Positions 24,748 through 36,837 of a DNA stretch of 64,000 nucleotides are shown here, in pieces (the stretch's first letter is position 1; every line of letters starts with the position of its first letter). The position numbers and the translations under genes were made by a program. The stretch is from Hydra vulgaris. Taxonomy: Eukaryota; Cnidaria; Hydrozoa; Anthoathecata; Hydridae. Under the pieces are notes generated by a model. The model was not told the origin of the DNA. It saw nothing but the letters and a program-made list of their open reading frames with translations, and ran no database searches. The stretch covers positions 35,522,001 to 35,586,000 of the forward strand of contig NC_088930.1 of assembly GCF_038396675.1 (NCBI RefSeq), in the 5' to 3' direction.

Positions 24748-25813
24748 GTTACAAATAAAAAATAGAAGTTTAGAAAATTTCGCAAACAATATTAAGAATT
24801 AATTTATTTATATTTTTTTATATTGTGCTTTTTGAACAACTAATAATAAGTTTCTAGATAAAAATTTGAATTAATAAATGTCAAGATAAGAATTGATAGT
24901 ATTTTGCCGGATTTACAAAAACGTATTTTATAATCACTGTTTGAAATATAGCAATTTGTATTTTAAATCCAGCAAAAATACTACAACACAAAATAAAATC
25001 GTGGAGAAATATAATAAATTCCTTGCCAAAAAAACTTTCTTAAAGAAAAAACCTAAAGCTAAACGGTGAAGTAAAATTCAAAGCTTCAAACAAGTAGAAG
25101 AGATTGTTTAACAATTTACGTAGATTATGTTTTTTGTTATAATTACTTCCTGGTGTTTCAAACAGTTGTTAAAAACTTATTTAGTCAACTTTTAGGAGAG
25201 TAACCACTTCGATAACAGCTTTTAAAGGTTGCAAACCTAATTTCAAATTTTTCTTTTTAAACGCAAAGGCGCCATTTTACCCTGCCACTGGAATAATTGT
25301 AATAATAAGACTGTACTACGATTTTAATTAACTATACCTCCTTAATTTTATTAAAACTCGAGCGCATGACAAACTGGTTGCATTTAATCTACGTAAAGAA
25401 AGTGTTTTTAATCTGTTCGTAAAACCATTCAACCAATCTTCTTTAGCAGAAAGTCTTTCTTCTCGTGATTATGGAACATTTTTTCTATTATGTTCAGCAA
25501 TATAAAATGCTAATTTTTGAATGAGTGGGAAATAAGTCTATACTGTATAATGGAAGCCTGTGTTTATTATTTTGGCTTCACACACGGCGACACTATCGTA
25601 TGGCTACTTAGTTTCTCCTGCGCAATCTAAAGGGCAATCTGGATGTGTATTTGGAAATAACCTGATACAAACAAATTTTTATTATGTTCAGTAAAATAAG
25701 ATTTCATTAAACAATCATATTTGACAAATAAGATCAGAACAAATAAGTTTTCAAAGATTATATCCGACGAATCAGATTCAGTGGGCGCAAGACGTGATGA
25801 TTATTTTCAAAAT

Positions 25814-25814
<1 letters not shown>
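24748..25814. other. Gene-free stretch
   Basis: No recognised coding sequence. It ends at the T-run that marks the tail of the LINE described next. Confidence 0.4.
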
Positions 25815-25850
<36 letters not shown>

Positions 25851-28806
25851 TTTTATCTTTACAATATTGTGATTCTATCTATATAACTGATACAAATTTA
25901 CAATTTTTATAAAATATATGATGGTAGGAGAAAAAATAAAATCTCACAACTTTTTAGAATACAAAGAATATAACTGCAGGGTATCATTATTATTAAAAGA
26001 ACGCGGGAAACTTGCAGAAGACCAGATGGTCTTGTCATCAAGAAACCGCTTGTACTAGTAATATTTTTTGTATTTTTGTTTTTAAATGTTTCTAGTTTCA
26101 CAAAATATAATGGTAGTTCATTTTATATTGGATTCACATATAATAAAATGTAAGATAAAAAATAATTGATAAATGCTAGATTATTCACACATAAATATAT
26201 GATTAGGCATAAATAAAATTATTTTTGATTTATATATTTTTTATATTATTTGTTATTGAAGTTTTTTGGGATTTTCTCTTCAACGTTAATTTTGGCTCTA
26301 GTTTCAGTATTAGTTTAGTGTAAGTTCATATAATTGTTTATATTCAAAACGAATTTTTTTAGTAAGATTTTCAAACAATTTTGGTTATCTAATTTTGTAA
26401 TTATGGCATTTCTGGATATCAGTTTATTATAGAGATAGGGACCGCGATATGAAATTGTGAAACGCGATAGTTTTGTTTTTCTAAACGGTATGTTAAAGTT
26501 TCCTACTTCTCGAGTGTCATATCTATTTCTATTGCTTTTAAAGAAATCATTTGAGAAATGTGATGGGACAAGCCCGAGTTTATATTTCAGCATAAACAAT
26601 AAGTTTTGATAAATGTTTATTCTATAGACGTTTAGTGCATTAAGGAGTTTTAACAAAGGTTCAGCATGAGTGAATTTGTCTTTTTTATAGACAATTCTAA
26701 CGGCATGTTTTTGACGTCGATAAAGTGATTTCAAATTGGATTTATTGGTACTTGCCCATGCTATATTACCATATGTATAATAGGTCTGTATAAATGAGAA
26801 ATAAAGATGTTTTAGATTTTCTTGGGATAACATTGGTCTAGCTTTGTATAGCACGCCAATGTTTTTGGTTATTTTTGTATTTAAATAGTCAATGTGTGCT
26901 TTCCATGAAATATTTTCGTCAATTAGTAAACCTAGAAATTTTGTTATTGAGGTTCTTTCAATATTTTTGTTTTCTATTTTTAGCAATGGTAATATATTAG
27001 GTATTTTTTTTCTTTTTTGGTTGGGATGGAATAAAATGTAATTGGTTTTTTCTGTGTTTAAAGATAATTTATTAGATTTTAGCCAGATAATAAGTTTTTC
27101 AAGTTCGATATTCGTTGTTTCAAAGAGTTCTTCAATAGACTGAGATGAATAAAATAAATTAGTATCATCTGCAAACATTATTACATCAAGTTTGTTTAAG
27201 ACTTTTGGAAGATCGTTAATGTATATTAAGAACAATAAGGGAGCTAGAATGGAACCTTGGGGAACGCCACATTTAATCTTAAGCAATTTTGAACAGATAT
27301 TTTCATCAGTATTAACACATTGCTGTCTGTTTAGCAAAAAAATTTTAAACCAGAGTAATGCAACATTTTTTACGCCATATTTTTCCAATTTTTTTAGCAG
27401 GATAGCATGATCAACAGTATCGAATGCTTTCGATAAATCTATAAAGATTCCTAAAACAAATTCTTTATTAACAAATGAGTAGTTGATGCTATTTACAAGA
27501 TCTACAATTGCATGTTCGGTTGCATGTTGCTTTTTGAAAGCCGAATTGTTTTGTATTTAAGATATTGTTGTTTGTTATATATTGGTATAATTTATTATAA
27601 ATTATTCGTTCGAGGAGTTTTGAGAATACAGGAAGAATTGAGATTGGTCTATAATTGTTTAGTAAGTATGGTTCTCCAGTTTTATATATTGGTACAATTT
27701 TAGCAATTTTCAATTTCTCTGGAACGGTTCCTGTTGTAATTGAAGATTTAAATATTTCGAAGAGGGGTTTCTTTATTATCGGAAAGATACTTATTACAAT
27801 ATTGCTACAAATTTCATCAATTCCTGGTGCTTTGTTGATTTTTAAAGAGTTTTTTGCATTTTCGAGTTCTTCATAGCTTAATCCGTTGAAAGTTAGTTCG
27901 CTATTTAGATCAGTAAAATAATTTTCAAAGGAGTTATTTGCGGTTTGAATTTTAGACGCCATGTTAGGGCCAATATTTGCAAAGAAATTGCTGAATTGTT
28001 CGGCAATAGAGTTCTGATCGTTGTGTTCTATTTCATTTATAATAATTCTATCTGGTAAGCTGTTTGTTTTTATATACTTTTTTCCGATTATTTCTTTCAT
28101 GATGTTCCATGTTTTTTTGGTATCTCCATTAGTTTTTTGAAGTAATTTAGAATAATAAACTTTTTTAGAATGTTTTCTGATTTTTTCGAAAAGATTTTTA
28201 TATTGTTTATAAGTAGATAGGTTTTCTTCATTTCTGTTTTTCAAATATTTAACATATAGTCTTTGTTTAGTTTTTGAAGATTTTTTGATTCCGCTGGTGA
28301 TCCATGGACAGCTCAAATGTTTTACTTTTATTTCTTTTTCTTTGATTGGAAAATGATTATTATAGTGTTTTAGAAAAATATCTGTGAAAGTATTATATGC
28401 AGAGTTTGTGTTCCCAAGGTTACATTCTTGATACACTTTAACCCAATTTACTGCCGATAGTGCGTCTTTAAAACATTTAATAGAATTTTTATTTATTTTT
28501 CTTTTATAAATTTTTTTTTTCGAGTTATTATTTATTTTTGTATCATGTTTTATTGTAAAGTAAACTGGAAAATGATCTGTTATATCAATTTTTATTATTC
28601 CTGCTTTTAAGGAGGTATCTAGAAATGAGTTTGTTAGTATGTTATCTATAGCAGAAATAGTATTCGAGGTTACCCGTGTGGGTTTATTAATAATTGGTAA
28701 AATACAATGTTGAAACATGTTATCAAAAAATAATTTAGTGATCGGACACTCTTTGCATTTTAAACAATCTATGTTTAAGTCCCCGATACAGAACAACTTT
28801 TTTTAT
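25815..28806 (-). mobile_element. 5'-truncated CR1-like LINE, copy 1
   Basis: The minus-strand copy begins inside the endonuclease at about 28806 and ends in a 35-nt A-tail (plus-strand T-run 25815-25849). ORF2 is in two frames (28796-27489 and about 27530-26315), described separately. The 3' UTR (26314-25850) contains a hairpin with AAGACCA/TGGTCTT arms at 26018-26033. ORF1 and the 5' half of the endonuclease are lost. I could not fix a convincing target-site duplication. Confidence 0.85.
26315..28796 (-). pseudogene. LINE ORF2: partial AP endonuclease plus reverse transcriptase
   Basis: The protein opens inside the AP-type endonuclease: GDLNID (catalytic motif), SAIDNILTN and ITDHFPVYF with the conserved Asp-His pair. 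A linker follows, then the RT with KAPGIDEIC, IVPIYKTGEP, NNYRPISILP, LSKAFDTVDHAILLKKL (first catalytic Asp), CGVPQGSILAPLLFLIYIND and MFADDTNLF (the two catalytic Asp of the FADD box). The thumb and C-terminal block end in CRQK-like KRQKHAVRIVYKK and YRGPYLYNKL. A one-base loss in an A-run near 27531-27536 shifts the frame between QFGFQK and TEHAIVDLV. Otherwise the reading is clean, so the copy is fairly young. Confidence 0.88.
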
Positions 28807-29129
28807 TGACATTATTGTTTGTATTTTATTTTTAAACATTATTGACGTGATAATTATTTAGAAATATATAGATATTTTTTGTTGTTGTCAGCGGTTAGGA
28901 AGACTTAATAGTTTGATAAATGTAAACCGTAAACAACATAACAGTAAAAAGACAAAAATTTATAAGTTTTTTTCTAATTTTTTCAACACCAGTGCTCTGC
29001 GACAACAACTGCCTGTCTTCTTTAAGTATCTACCTTCTTTATCTTTTTATTCTTTATATTTGACTGCACCTTCACTAGTAATTTTGATTTTTTATATAAT
29101 TGTATCTGCAATAAACACAATGTAATTAC
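28807..29129. other. No gene seen
   Basis: AT-rich sequence with a 70-codon chance frame (28913-29125). Nothing recognised. Confidence 0.4.
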
Positions 29130-29380
29130 ACACAGATATTGATTTATCTTGTTTCTTTTAAAATAGATCAATAAAATAAAATCAACTAAAAAACAACATC
29201 AAGTAAAAACAATTTAATTAATTTAAGTTAATGGTGCTAGGCGATAAGACAAAAATGTCTTCCTTTTGCTTCGGCCATTAATTTTATTTGTAAATTTATG
29301 TAGGTTGTAACATTTCTTCAACGGGAAAATATAAAGTTCAAAAAAAAAAAAATAAAAAAAAATAAAGAACAGAAAAATTT
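29130..29380 (+). mobile_element. LINE 3' UTR remnant
   Basis: The sequence CGATAAGACAAAAATGTCTTCC (stem AAGACA/TGTCTT at 29246-29261) is the same kind of hairpin found in the other LINE 3' UTRs. It is followed by a TTGTAAATTTATGTAGGTTG block and an A-rich tail at 29339-29366. No coding part remains. Confidence 0.5.
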
Positions 29381-29443
29381 TAACTTTAAATTTTAGGCTA
29401 AATAAATTTTAGATTGTTAAACTGAATTTTAGATTAGATACAG

Positions 29444-29640
29444 TGGCTTGCCATATATGGCAAGCCATTAAAATATATAAAAGAAATGAGCAATAATATG
29501 CATATTATCAGACTTTGTGAAAAATACAGACAAAACACCACTAAAAACCTTTTCATTATATTTTACTTTGGCAACGTTGCCAAAGATGCTATTTTATAAA
29601 TGGCTACATTGCTCATTTCTTTTATAGTTATTATTACCAT
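29444..29640. repeat. Palindrome and inverted repeat
   Basis: A perfect 24-bp palindrome TGGCTTGCCATATATGGCAAGCCA (cited in two halves: TGGCTTGCCATA and its complement) lies at 29444-29467. TATAAAAGAAATGAGCAAT near 29477 is repeated inverted near 29605. This may be a MITE of about 150 bp. Confidence 0.55.
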
Positions 29641-30115
29641 ATTGTCAGTTTCGAATATTGTCAGTTTGAGCAAGACGTTGCATAGAAACGGTTGCGTGAA
29701 GTGTTTCTTTCTACAAACAAAATTATTAGAATCCCTCGTTATGAAGATTATTTTGTGACTCTTAATATTTCTCAAAGCATGGTGAAGAGAGTGAAGCAAA
29801 AACTTGATTTTGACATCTTTACAACCTGCTAGCGGCGCTTGTGGCAGGTTATTAGGTTATTACACAAGTTTAACTTTTCTGTCAGGCTTGGTGTTGAATC
29901 TGGACTGACCAAAAATTAAGGATATTTTTCTATAACAAAGAAAACACCTAGTCAACTTATTGAATAAGATTGTCAATAAACAGGAAATCGATATTTCCCA
30001 GCATACAGTCCAGAGATGTCTTAAAGAATCTGTTTTAACTTTACGTCGGCCAGCACGTAAACCAAAGTCAACATCCATTATGGTGAAGAAACGTCTAAAC
30101 TGGGAGAAAAAAAAT
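29641..30115 (+). pseudogene. Tc1-like transposase DNA-binding relic
   Basis: Frames read RYEDYFVTLNISQSMVKRVK (first helix-turn-helix), then a KKTPSQLIE block. QHTVQRCLKESVLTLRRPAR and KPKSTSIMVKKRLNWEKK follow, which is the second HTH and the region before the catalytic domain in Tc1 transposases. The catalytic domain is missing. Several stops and frame changes. Tc1-type assignment is by motif order only. Confidence 0.6.
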
Positions 30116-30221
30116 TAAAACTTTACAAAGAATGACGGGAATAAAGTAAAGTTAAATATAATTCTTTAATTGTAAAGTTTTTTCATTTATTTATTCACCT
30201 TATTTGTGTGTGTTTTAAACT

Positions 30222-30425
30222 AAACTATGGGAAGAAGTGAAAAAACTGCGCAATCGAGGTAAATACGTAACGACTAAATATAACTAAATTAATTGTCACG
30301 AATTTAAAAAAAAACTTAATTTTTTTTTTAAACGTAAGAATTAATTACTCTACAAATGGCTAAACAAACAATAGATTTTGGAACGTAACACTTTAATGTT
30401 TTCAAAACTACAAATAATGTTTTAC
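30222..30425 (+). repeat. Flank copy shared with 53517-53720 (inverted), LINE ORF1 debris
   Basis: This ~204-bp stretch is the reverse complement of 53517-53720. Its first part translates to the tail of a LINE ORF1-like protein (WEEVKKLRNRGKYVTTKYN), which is more complete at the other copy. Both copies abut the same end of a TTAA-flanked element, so the shared homology runs unbroken from the flank into the element. Confidence 0.7.
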
Positions 30426-31177
30426 TTAAGAGTCATTTTTTGTAAGAATCAGGCAGTCAATGCAAGTGACCTCCTCCAAATTGCTTGAATTTTTTATATA
30501 TTGATCAGAATATAGAAAAAACCTGTTGGGGAAAAAAAAAAATTTCAAAAATGTTTCGTTCACTTGGAATCTGGGCTTAAATTTTTGAGATTTTTTTAAA
30601 CACTTTTAGAAATTTAGTTTTTGCCACCTTTGAACCCATTTTTTTGGCAAGGCAAAAAGTTGCACATAGCTTTTGTAGTTAATATCAGACGTAACCCAAA
30701 AGCTCTCTCCAAAAAATATAAAAAAGTTGCGTGACACTGTGCGGTTGGCTAATTATCATAGTTCAAAAGTACAAAACCAATCACTTTTGTCAACTTTTAA
30801 TCGGAGTTAATTCTAGCGGCGAAGTGTTGCACACAATTTTTCTTTTAGGATTTGAAATTATCAAAGGTATTGAGTCTAAAAATGCAAAGAAAGTTATGTG
30901 ATACCTAAGGCCTATTAATATATTAAGGCTTGAAATTGGAAAAAAATGTTTTAGTATACTTACAAAATGAACCATTACGGCAGAGGCGCTTAGTTTTGTA
31001 AAAATGTAAACATATCCAACTGTCAATACAAAAAGGTCCTAACATAATAATAAAAAAAATTCGTGTGATCTTTAGATATTAAGTTAAAAATAAAGGTACA
31101 AATTGTTAAAAATGATTAAGTACGAAGAGATATTTTTTTCAGGAATTTGCCTGATTCTTAGAAAAAACGGCTCTTAA
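30426..31177. mobile_element. Deletion derivative of the TTAA-flanked transposon
   Basis: The ends are TTAAGAGTCATTTTTTGTAA (30426) and, inverted, TTAAGAGCCGTTTTTTCTAA (ending 31177), both followed by GAATCAGGCA. The body, to about 31135, matches the right arm of the large element at 43101-53516. It even includes about 85 bp inward of the shared TIR. The last 40 bp match that element's left terminus instead. It is therefore an internally deleted non-autonomous copy of about 750 bp. The 78-codon frame at 30790-31026 lies within TIR sequence (a duplicate sits at 43474-43710) and I do not treat it as a gene. Confidence 0.8.
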
Positions 31178-31333
31178 TAACTTTTACGACCCAGATTTGC
31201 AACTTTTTAATGAAAATAATTTTAACTCGCAGTTTTTTGACTTGAGAACTTTTAAAAAAGAAATCGAGGCAAAATAATTCCATTTGTATTTATTGATTAC
31301 ACCTAGTCGCACACAGAAACTTTTATTCTTTCT

Positions 31334-34178
31334 TTGTCAAGAAAAGTAAAATATTTTGAAATAAAAGTTTTAAAATCTATTATGTCACCATCAAAAAAAA
31401 GAATAAAGTTATCTGGTTCAGCTTTCAAAAAGTTAAAAAAGCAACGACTTGAAAGTGACAAAAAATTACAAAAGGTGTTTGCAAAATGGATTAAAAAAAG
31501 CGAAGATCAAACAGAACAACCTGGTAAAAATATTTTTATTAATGGATTGACAAGTCAAAATCACAAATAAATTTAATTAAAAAACTTAGCAAACTAAGCC
31601 ATGTCATTTGCAATATTACAATGGAAAAAATTTTGATATAGTTTATTTTTATTTTTACAGCGCAAAAAAGTCCAGTTTTTTTTCGATGTGATGATGAACA
31701 GTTACTGCAAAACAATGAAGTCAACCAAAATGCAGTTACAACAAATCTGTTAGAATTCAAGTATAATGATCAACCAACTTGGCCCAAAACTAATGACAGT
31801 CTAAGATGTTCTTTGGTTGAACATGGTGCTAAACAAGACAAGAGAGAAGTCTATCCTACCACATCAACATCATCAGAAAACAGACATTTCAGTTCTAGTT
31901 GGTTTGAAAAAAATCTTCCTAATGGGGAAAAAGTTAATCGTCAATGGTTGTTATACAGTGCATCAAAAATTCTTTGTTTTGCTTTCCATGTATCCTTTCT
32001 TTTGCTTTCCATGTATCCAAACACAAAGACAAGCAAGTTTGCAGATACATCAAAAGGTTTTTCAGAATGGAAACAACTAAACCCTCGAATCCCTGAACAC
32101 GAGAATAGCTGTGAACATAGAAAATGTTTCACTTCATGGAAAGAAATGGAAAAAAATCTGAGAGAGGGAAGATCTTTAGACAAGGACAATCAAAATGCCA
32201 TCCAAACTGAAAAAGAAAAGTGGCGAAATATTCTAAAAGTTGTTTTAGATTCAATTATGTTCTGCGCTAAGAACAATTTGGCTTTTCGAGGCAGTTCCAA
32301 TATTATTGGTGAGCCAAACAGTGGAATCTTTCTCAACACAATTGAACTAATAGCACGCTATCATCATCCTTTAGTAGAACACATAACAAATGTTAAACTT
32401 AGGCAGAAATGTTTTAGTTACTTTTCCCCACAAATTCAGAATGAACTAATTGAACTTCTTGGCAGAAAGGTGAAAAGCGAGATAGTCACGAGAATTAAAA
32501 AAGCCAAATATTCAATTTTATTTCATTGCACTCCTGATCTCTCTTACGAAAAACAAATGTCAGAAATAATCCTATATGTTTGTGTCACTGATGGAGAATG
32601 TTTTATTGAAGAGAGTTTTCTGGATTTCATTGAGTCTCATCAAAAAACCGGAGTTGGTCTGGCTTCAGAAATACTATTTAGCTTAAATAAAGATGAATTA
32701 AACATCGAAGATTGCCGAGGTCAGGGTTATGACAATGGAGCCAACATGTCTGAATAAATATTCTGGCGTTCAAGCCCAAATAACTGCAAAAAATGATTTA
32801 GCACGGTATGTGTCTTGCGCAGCTCACACTCTAAATCTTGTAGGAGTCCATTCAGCAGAAGTTTTCCCATTTATGATTACATTTTTTGGAAAGGTTCAAA
32901 AAATATTCAATTCCTTATCAAGTTTTACTACCAGATGGGACAAACTGATGAAAACACTTGAAGTCACCCTAAAAAGTCAAAGTCAAACACGCTGGTCTGC
33001 CAAAAAGGAGGCTATCCATTCACTAAATAATCAAACCACAAATGTTTGCAATGTTTTACAAGAAATTAGTAATGATTCTCTGCTAAATGCTGAAACAAGG
33101 TCTGTAGCTAGAGAGTTTTTGATTCAAGTTGATTTTGAGTTTCTTTGCTGACTTGACCTTTGGAACATGATACATACATTAATTGACAGAGAGAATCGCA
33201 GCTTACAATCAAAAAATAAGACAATTGATATTGCATCAAAAAAATTGCTGGTCTGATTGCTTCTATACAAAACCTTCGAGACAGGGGCATTCATAACAGC
33301 ATGAAAAAAGCTGAAATAATATCAAAAGATCTTGAAATTGAAGCTAGCTTTCCAATCAAAAGAAAAAGAAAAGCAAAAAGGATGTTTGATGATGAAACAA
33401 GGGAAGAAAGTTCACACATACTTCCAGAAAAAGATTTTGAAATTAATTGTAATATAGTCTTTGACAGTATAATTACACAACTACTCTGGCTGAGATTTCA
33501 TTAGATTTTGAGTTTCTAAATGGTAACTCGCTTGCAAGTATGTCAGTTAAAGATCTGAAGAAATGTGAAGATAAACTTTGTCAAAAATATGTTCTTGATC
33601 TTAATGTTAATGAATTTCTATCTGAAATTGAAAGCTTTAAGTTTCAAGCCAGTGTCCTGATTCCAGATTTAAATCCATTGAAAATCTTGCAGTTTATGCA
33701 CACCTATTCTTTGACTGAGGCATACCCTTACATTGAAATTACTCTTAGAATCTTTCTCACACTACCCGTCACTGTGGCATCATGTGAATGTAGCTTTAGC
33801 AAACTTAAGCTTTTGAAAAATTATCTAAGATCCTCCATGGGTCAAGAACGTTTGACTAATCTTGCCATTTTGTCAATTAAAAATCCCCTGGTAAAATCTC
33901 TGTGTTACAATGAAATTATTGATAACTTTGCATCATTGAAAGCTAGAAAAATAAATTTTGCTTGAATGTGTCTAATTTTAATATTTATTAAAAAAATTAA
34001 TGCTTGGTAATTTTTTCAATGACTTTCAACCACAAAGCACAATTTAAAGTTGATTTTAAATGTGCTTTAAGTAGGTTTATCAAAATTTGAATCATATTAA
34101 ACATTAAAAAAATTATTGAATTTGAGGCGGCATTTTTTCTCCTTGCCCGAAAGGATTTTTAATCTCGCTACGGCCCTG
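31334..34178 (+). pseudogene. hAT transposase pseudogene (TTF-type zinc finger, dimerisation domain)
   Basis: An N-terminal exon-like ORF (31334-31570) has a Lys-rich KRIKLSGSAFKKLKKQR. After a spacer the main frame (from about 31660) gives the TTF-type zinc-finger region (SSSWFEKNLPNGEKVNRQWL, HENSCEHRKCF). A LAFRGSSNIIGEPNSGIFLN block and a ..VTDGECFIEESFLDFIE catalytic stretch follow. CRGQGYDNGANMS ends the frame at 32757. After a frameshift the catalytic region continues with CAAHTLNLVGVHSAE (Cys-x-x-His) and TRWSAK. The final ORF 33540-33965 is the dimerisation domain (VASCECSFSKLKLLKNYLRS). An 18-22 bp tandem duplication near 31978-32017 damages the zinc finger. The right terminus ends CTACGGCCCTG at 34178, the complement of a typical hAT CAGGGCCGTAG end. 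No left end found. Confidence 0.85.
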
Positions 34179-35778
34179 TACATAGCGCCATAGTTATTTT
34201 TCACGAGAAAAAAACTATACACGTATATAATTTCATGTTAGAGATATTAATATATTTGTATTTGTTTTACTGGAACTAAAGTGCTATATGTATTCAAAGA
34301 AGTTCATTCACAAAAAATTATGGGGCGACTAAATAAGTGCGAATTTCATAACTGCGAATCTGCATAAGTGCGACTGGCATAAGTACGAACTGGCATAAGT
34401 GCGAACTGGCACAAGCGCGAACTGGCATAAGTGCAAACCAATTGCAAAAACAGGCATAAGTGCGAACTGGCACAAGCGCGAATTAGCATAAGTGCGCCGA
34501 AAGAATTTGCGAACATTGGCATAAGTGGCGAATTGGCAAGTTCGCACTTATGCCAATTCGCACTTATGCCAGTTCGCGCTTGTGCCAGTTCGCACTTATG
34601 CCAGTTCGTACTTATGCCAGTCGCACTTATGCAGATTCGCAGTTATGAAATTCGCACTTATTTAGTCGCCCCATAATTTTTTGTGAATGAACTTCTTTGA
34701 ATACATATAGCACTTTAGTTCCAGTAAAACAAATACAAATATATTAATATCTCTAACATGAAATTATATACGTGTATAGTTTTTTTCTCGTGAAAAATAA
34801 CTATGGCGCTATGTACAGGGCCGTAGCGAGATTAAAAATCCTTTCGGGCAAGGAGAAAAAATGCCGCCTCAAATTCAATAATTTTTTTAATGTTTAATAT
34901 GATTCAAATTTTGATAAACCTACTTAAAGCACATTTAAAATCAACTTTAAATTGTGCTTTGTGGTTGAAAGTCATTGAAAAAATTACCAAGCATTAATTT
35001 TTTTAATAAATATTAAAATTAGACACATTCAAGCAAAATTTATTTTTCTAGCTTTCAATGATGCAAAGTTATCAATAATTTCATTGTAACACAGAGATTT
35101 TACCAGGGGATTTTTAATTGACAAAATGGCAAGATTAGTCAAACGTTCTTGACCCATGGAGGATCTTAGATAATTTTTCAAAAGCTTAAGTTTGCTAAAG
35201 CTACATTCACATGATGCCACAGTGACGGGTAGTGTGAGAAAGATTCTAAGAGTAATTTCAATGTAAGGGTATGCCTCAGTCAAAGAATAGGTGTGCATAA
35301 ACTGCAAGATTTTCAATGGATTTAAATCTGGAATCAGGACACTGGCTTGAAACTTAAAGCTTTCAATTTCAGATAGAAATTCATTAACATTAAGATCAAG
35401 AACATATTTTTGACAAAGTTTATCTTCACATTTCTTCAGATCTTTAACTGACATACTTGCAAGCGAGTTACCATTTAGAAACTCAAAATCTAATGAAATC
35501 TCAGCCAGAGTAGTTGTGTAATTATACTGTCAAAGACTATATTACAATTAATTTCAAAATCTTTTTCTGGAAGTATGTGTGAACTTCCTTCCCTTGTTTC
35601 ATCATCAAACATCCTTTTTGCTTTTCTTTTTCTTTTGATTGGAAAGCTAGCTTCAATTTCAAGATCTTTTGATATTATTTCAGCTTTTTTCATGCTGTTA
35701 TGAATGCCCCTGTCTCGAAGGTTTTGTATAGAAGCAATCAGACCAGCAATTTTTTTGATGCAATATCAATTGTCTTAT
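33216..35778. repeat. 2.56 kb near-perfect palindrome
   Basis: Arms 33216-34434 and 34560-35778 are reverse complements around an axis at 34497. They carry identical 141-codon hAT dimerisation ORFs (33540-33965 plus and 35029-35454 minus). The only difference I see is one base, giving REES versus REGS. The central ~125 bp is foldback-repeat sequence and is not symmetric. The right arm ends exactly where a foldback array begins (35779). Confidence 0.92.
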
Positions 35779-36150
35779 CACAAGCGCGCACTTATGCCAG
35801 TTCGCGCTTGTGCCAATTCGCACTTACGCCAGTTTTTGCAATTGATTCGCACATATACCAGTTCGCACTTATGCCAGTTCGCACTTATGCCAATGTTTGC
35901 AAATTCTTTTGGCGCACTTATGCCAGTTCGCGCTTGTGCCAGTTCGCACTTATGCCAGTTTTTGCAATTGATTCGCACATTTGCCAGTTCGCACTTATGC
36001 CAGTTCGCACTTATGCCAATGTTTGCAAATTCTTTCGGCGCACTTATGCCAGTTAGCGCTTGTGCCAGTTCGCACTTATGCCAGTCTTTGCAACTGCTTT
36101 GCACTTATGCAGATTCGCAGTTATGAAATTCGCACTTATTTAGCCTCCTC
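34322..36150. mobile_element. Composite foldback element 2 containing inverted flank copy
   Basis: A perfect 8-bp direct repeat AAAATTAT lies at 34314-34321 and 36151-36158. It brackets GGGGCGACTAAATAAG at the left end and CTTATTTAGCCTCCTC at the right end. These are the same two end types as foldback element 1. The parts in order are: left-facing 16-mer array (34322 to about 34540); right-facing array ending in an inverted copy of the left terminus (34672); an inverted copy of 1,106 bp of left-flanking hAT DNA (34673-35778); right-facing array (35779-36150). So the hAT copy lies inside the element's own target duplication. No coding capacity of its own. Confidence 0.85.
35029..35778 (-). pseudogene. 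Inverted duplicate of the hAT transposase 3' part
   Basis: Frames 35454-35029 (141 codons, CECSFSKLKLLKNYLRS dimerisation motif) and 35693-35490 (67 codons) repeat the ORFs at 33540-33965 and 33301-33504 in reverse orientation. It is a passive copy within the foldback element with no upstream part of the transposase. It could not encode a working enzyme. Confidence 0.9.
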
Positions 36151-36158
36151 AAAATTAT

Positions 36159-36837
36159 CTTTAATTTAGGTTAAGAATGCTGTTATAAATAGATATAGAT
36201 ATTTATTATAGGTAGGTACTTCTGAAAATTAGTTCCCTATAACATATAGCCTATATAATATAGGAAACGTTTCTATAACATGTAAATTCTATATTATAGT
36301 ATTTATATGGTATAAAAACCTTTTCAAATGTATTGAATTTTTTAAAGTTCTTATTATTTTGTATTACGTTTTTTAAAAACTTTTTATAGTATATAAAAGA
36401 AACATTAAACAGTATGAACTATAAAAAATTCAATTCATACAAAAAGGATCTTAAAATATTTTAAATATATAAAACATAATTTACTAATAAGTTTTATTTA
36501 CAATTTTATGGTTAGTGCTGATAGGCGGCGCGGCTCCGCCGGCAACTAATAGGCGGTGCGGCTTAACTAACTAAAGTTTGCCTACTACTAACCGGCTTCA
36601 ATTCCGGCGCTACCCAAATGTGTATAGAAATATTTGTCTGACCTACAAAATTAATGAGTTACATAATTCATAATTTGTTTTTGTTGTAATGCGGAAGTGA
36701 AAAGGGCGCAATAATATCTTTCTACGGAGGTCACAAAAATCGCATTTTAACTAAAGAAAATTTTAACTAATGAACTTTAATTTATGCATATAAAAACTTT
36801 TCAATAAAGATTAAATAGCTAGATTAGTATCGAATTA
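36159..36837. other. Gene-free stretch with a GC-rich island
   Basis: Mostly AT-rich and featureless. At about 36515-36620 there is an unusually GC-rich patch with two copies of ATAGGCGG(C/T)GCGGCT, a hairpin GGCGCGGCTCCGCC and a tRNA T-arm-like CCGGCTTCAATTCCGG. I cannot identify it; a SINE head is possible. Confidence 0.4.

Noticed and set aside
30790..31026. 78-codon ORF present twice (also 43474-43710)
   Set aside because: Its identity between copies comes from the duplicated TIR of the TTAA transposon, not from protein selection.
33216..35778. Palindrome as a pure assembly or sequencing artefact
   Set aside because: Not excluded, but the right outer edge ends in a foldback array with a distinct terminus and a matching 8-bp duplication, and the arms differ by a base. 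An artefact would not produce these.
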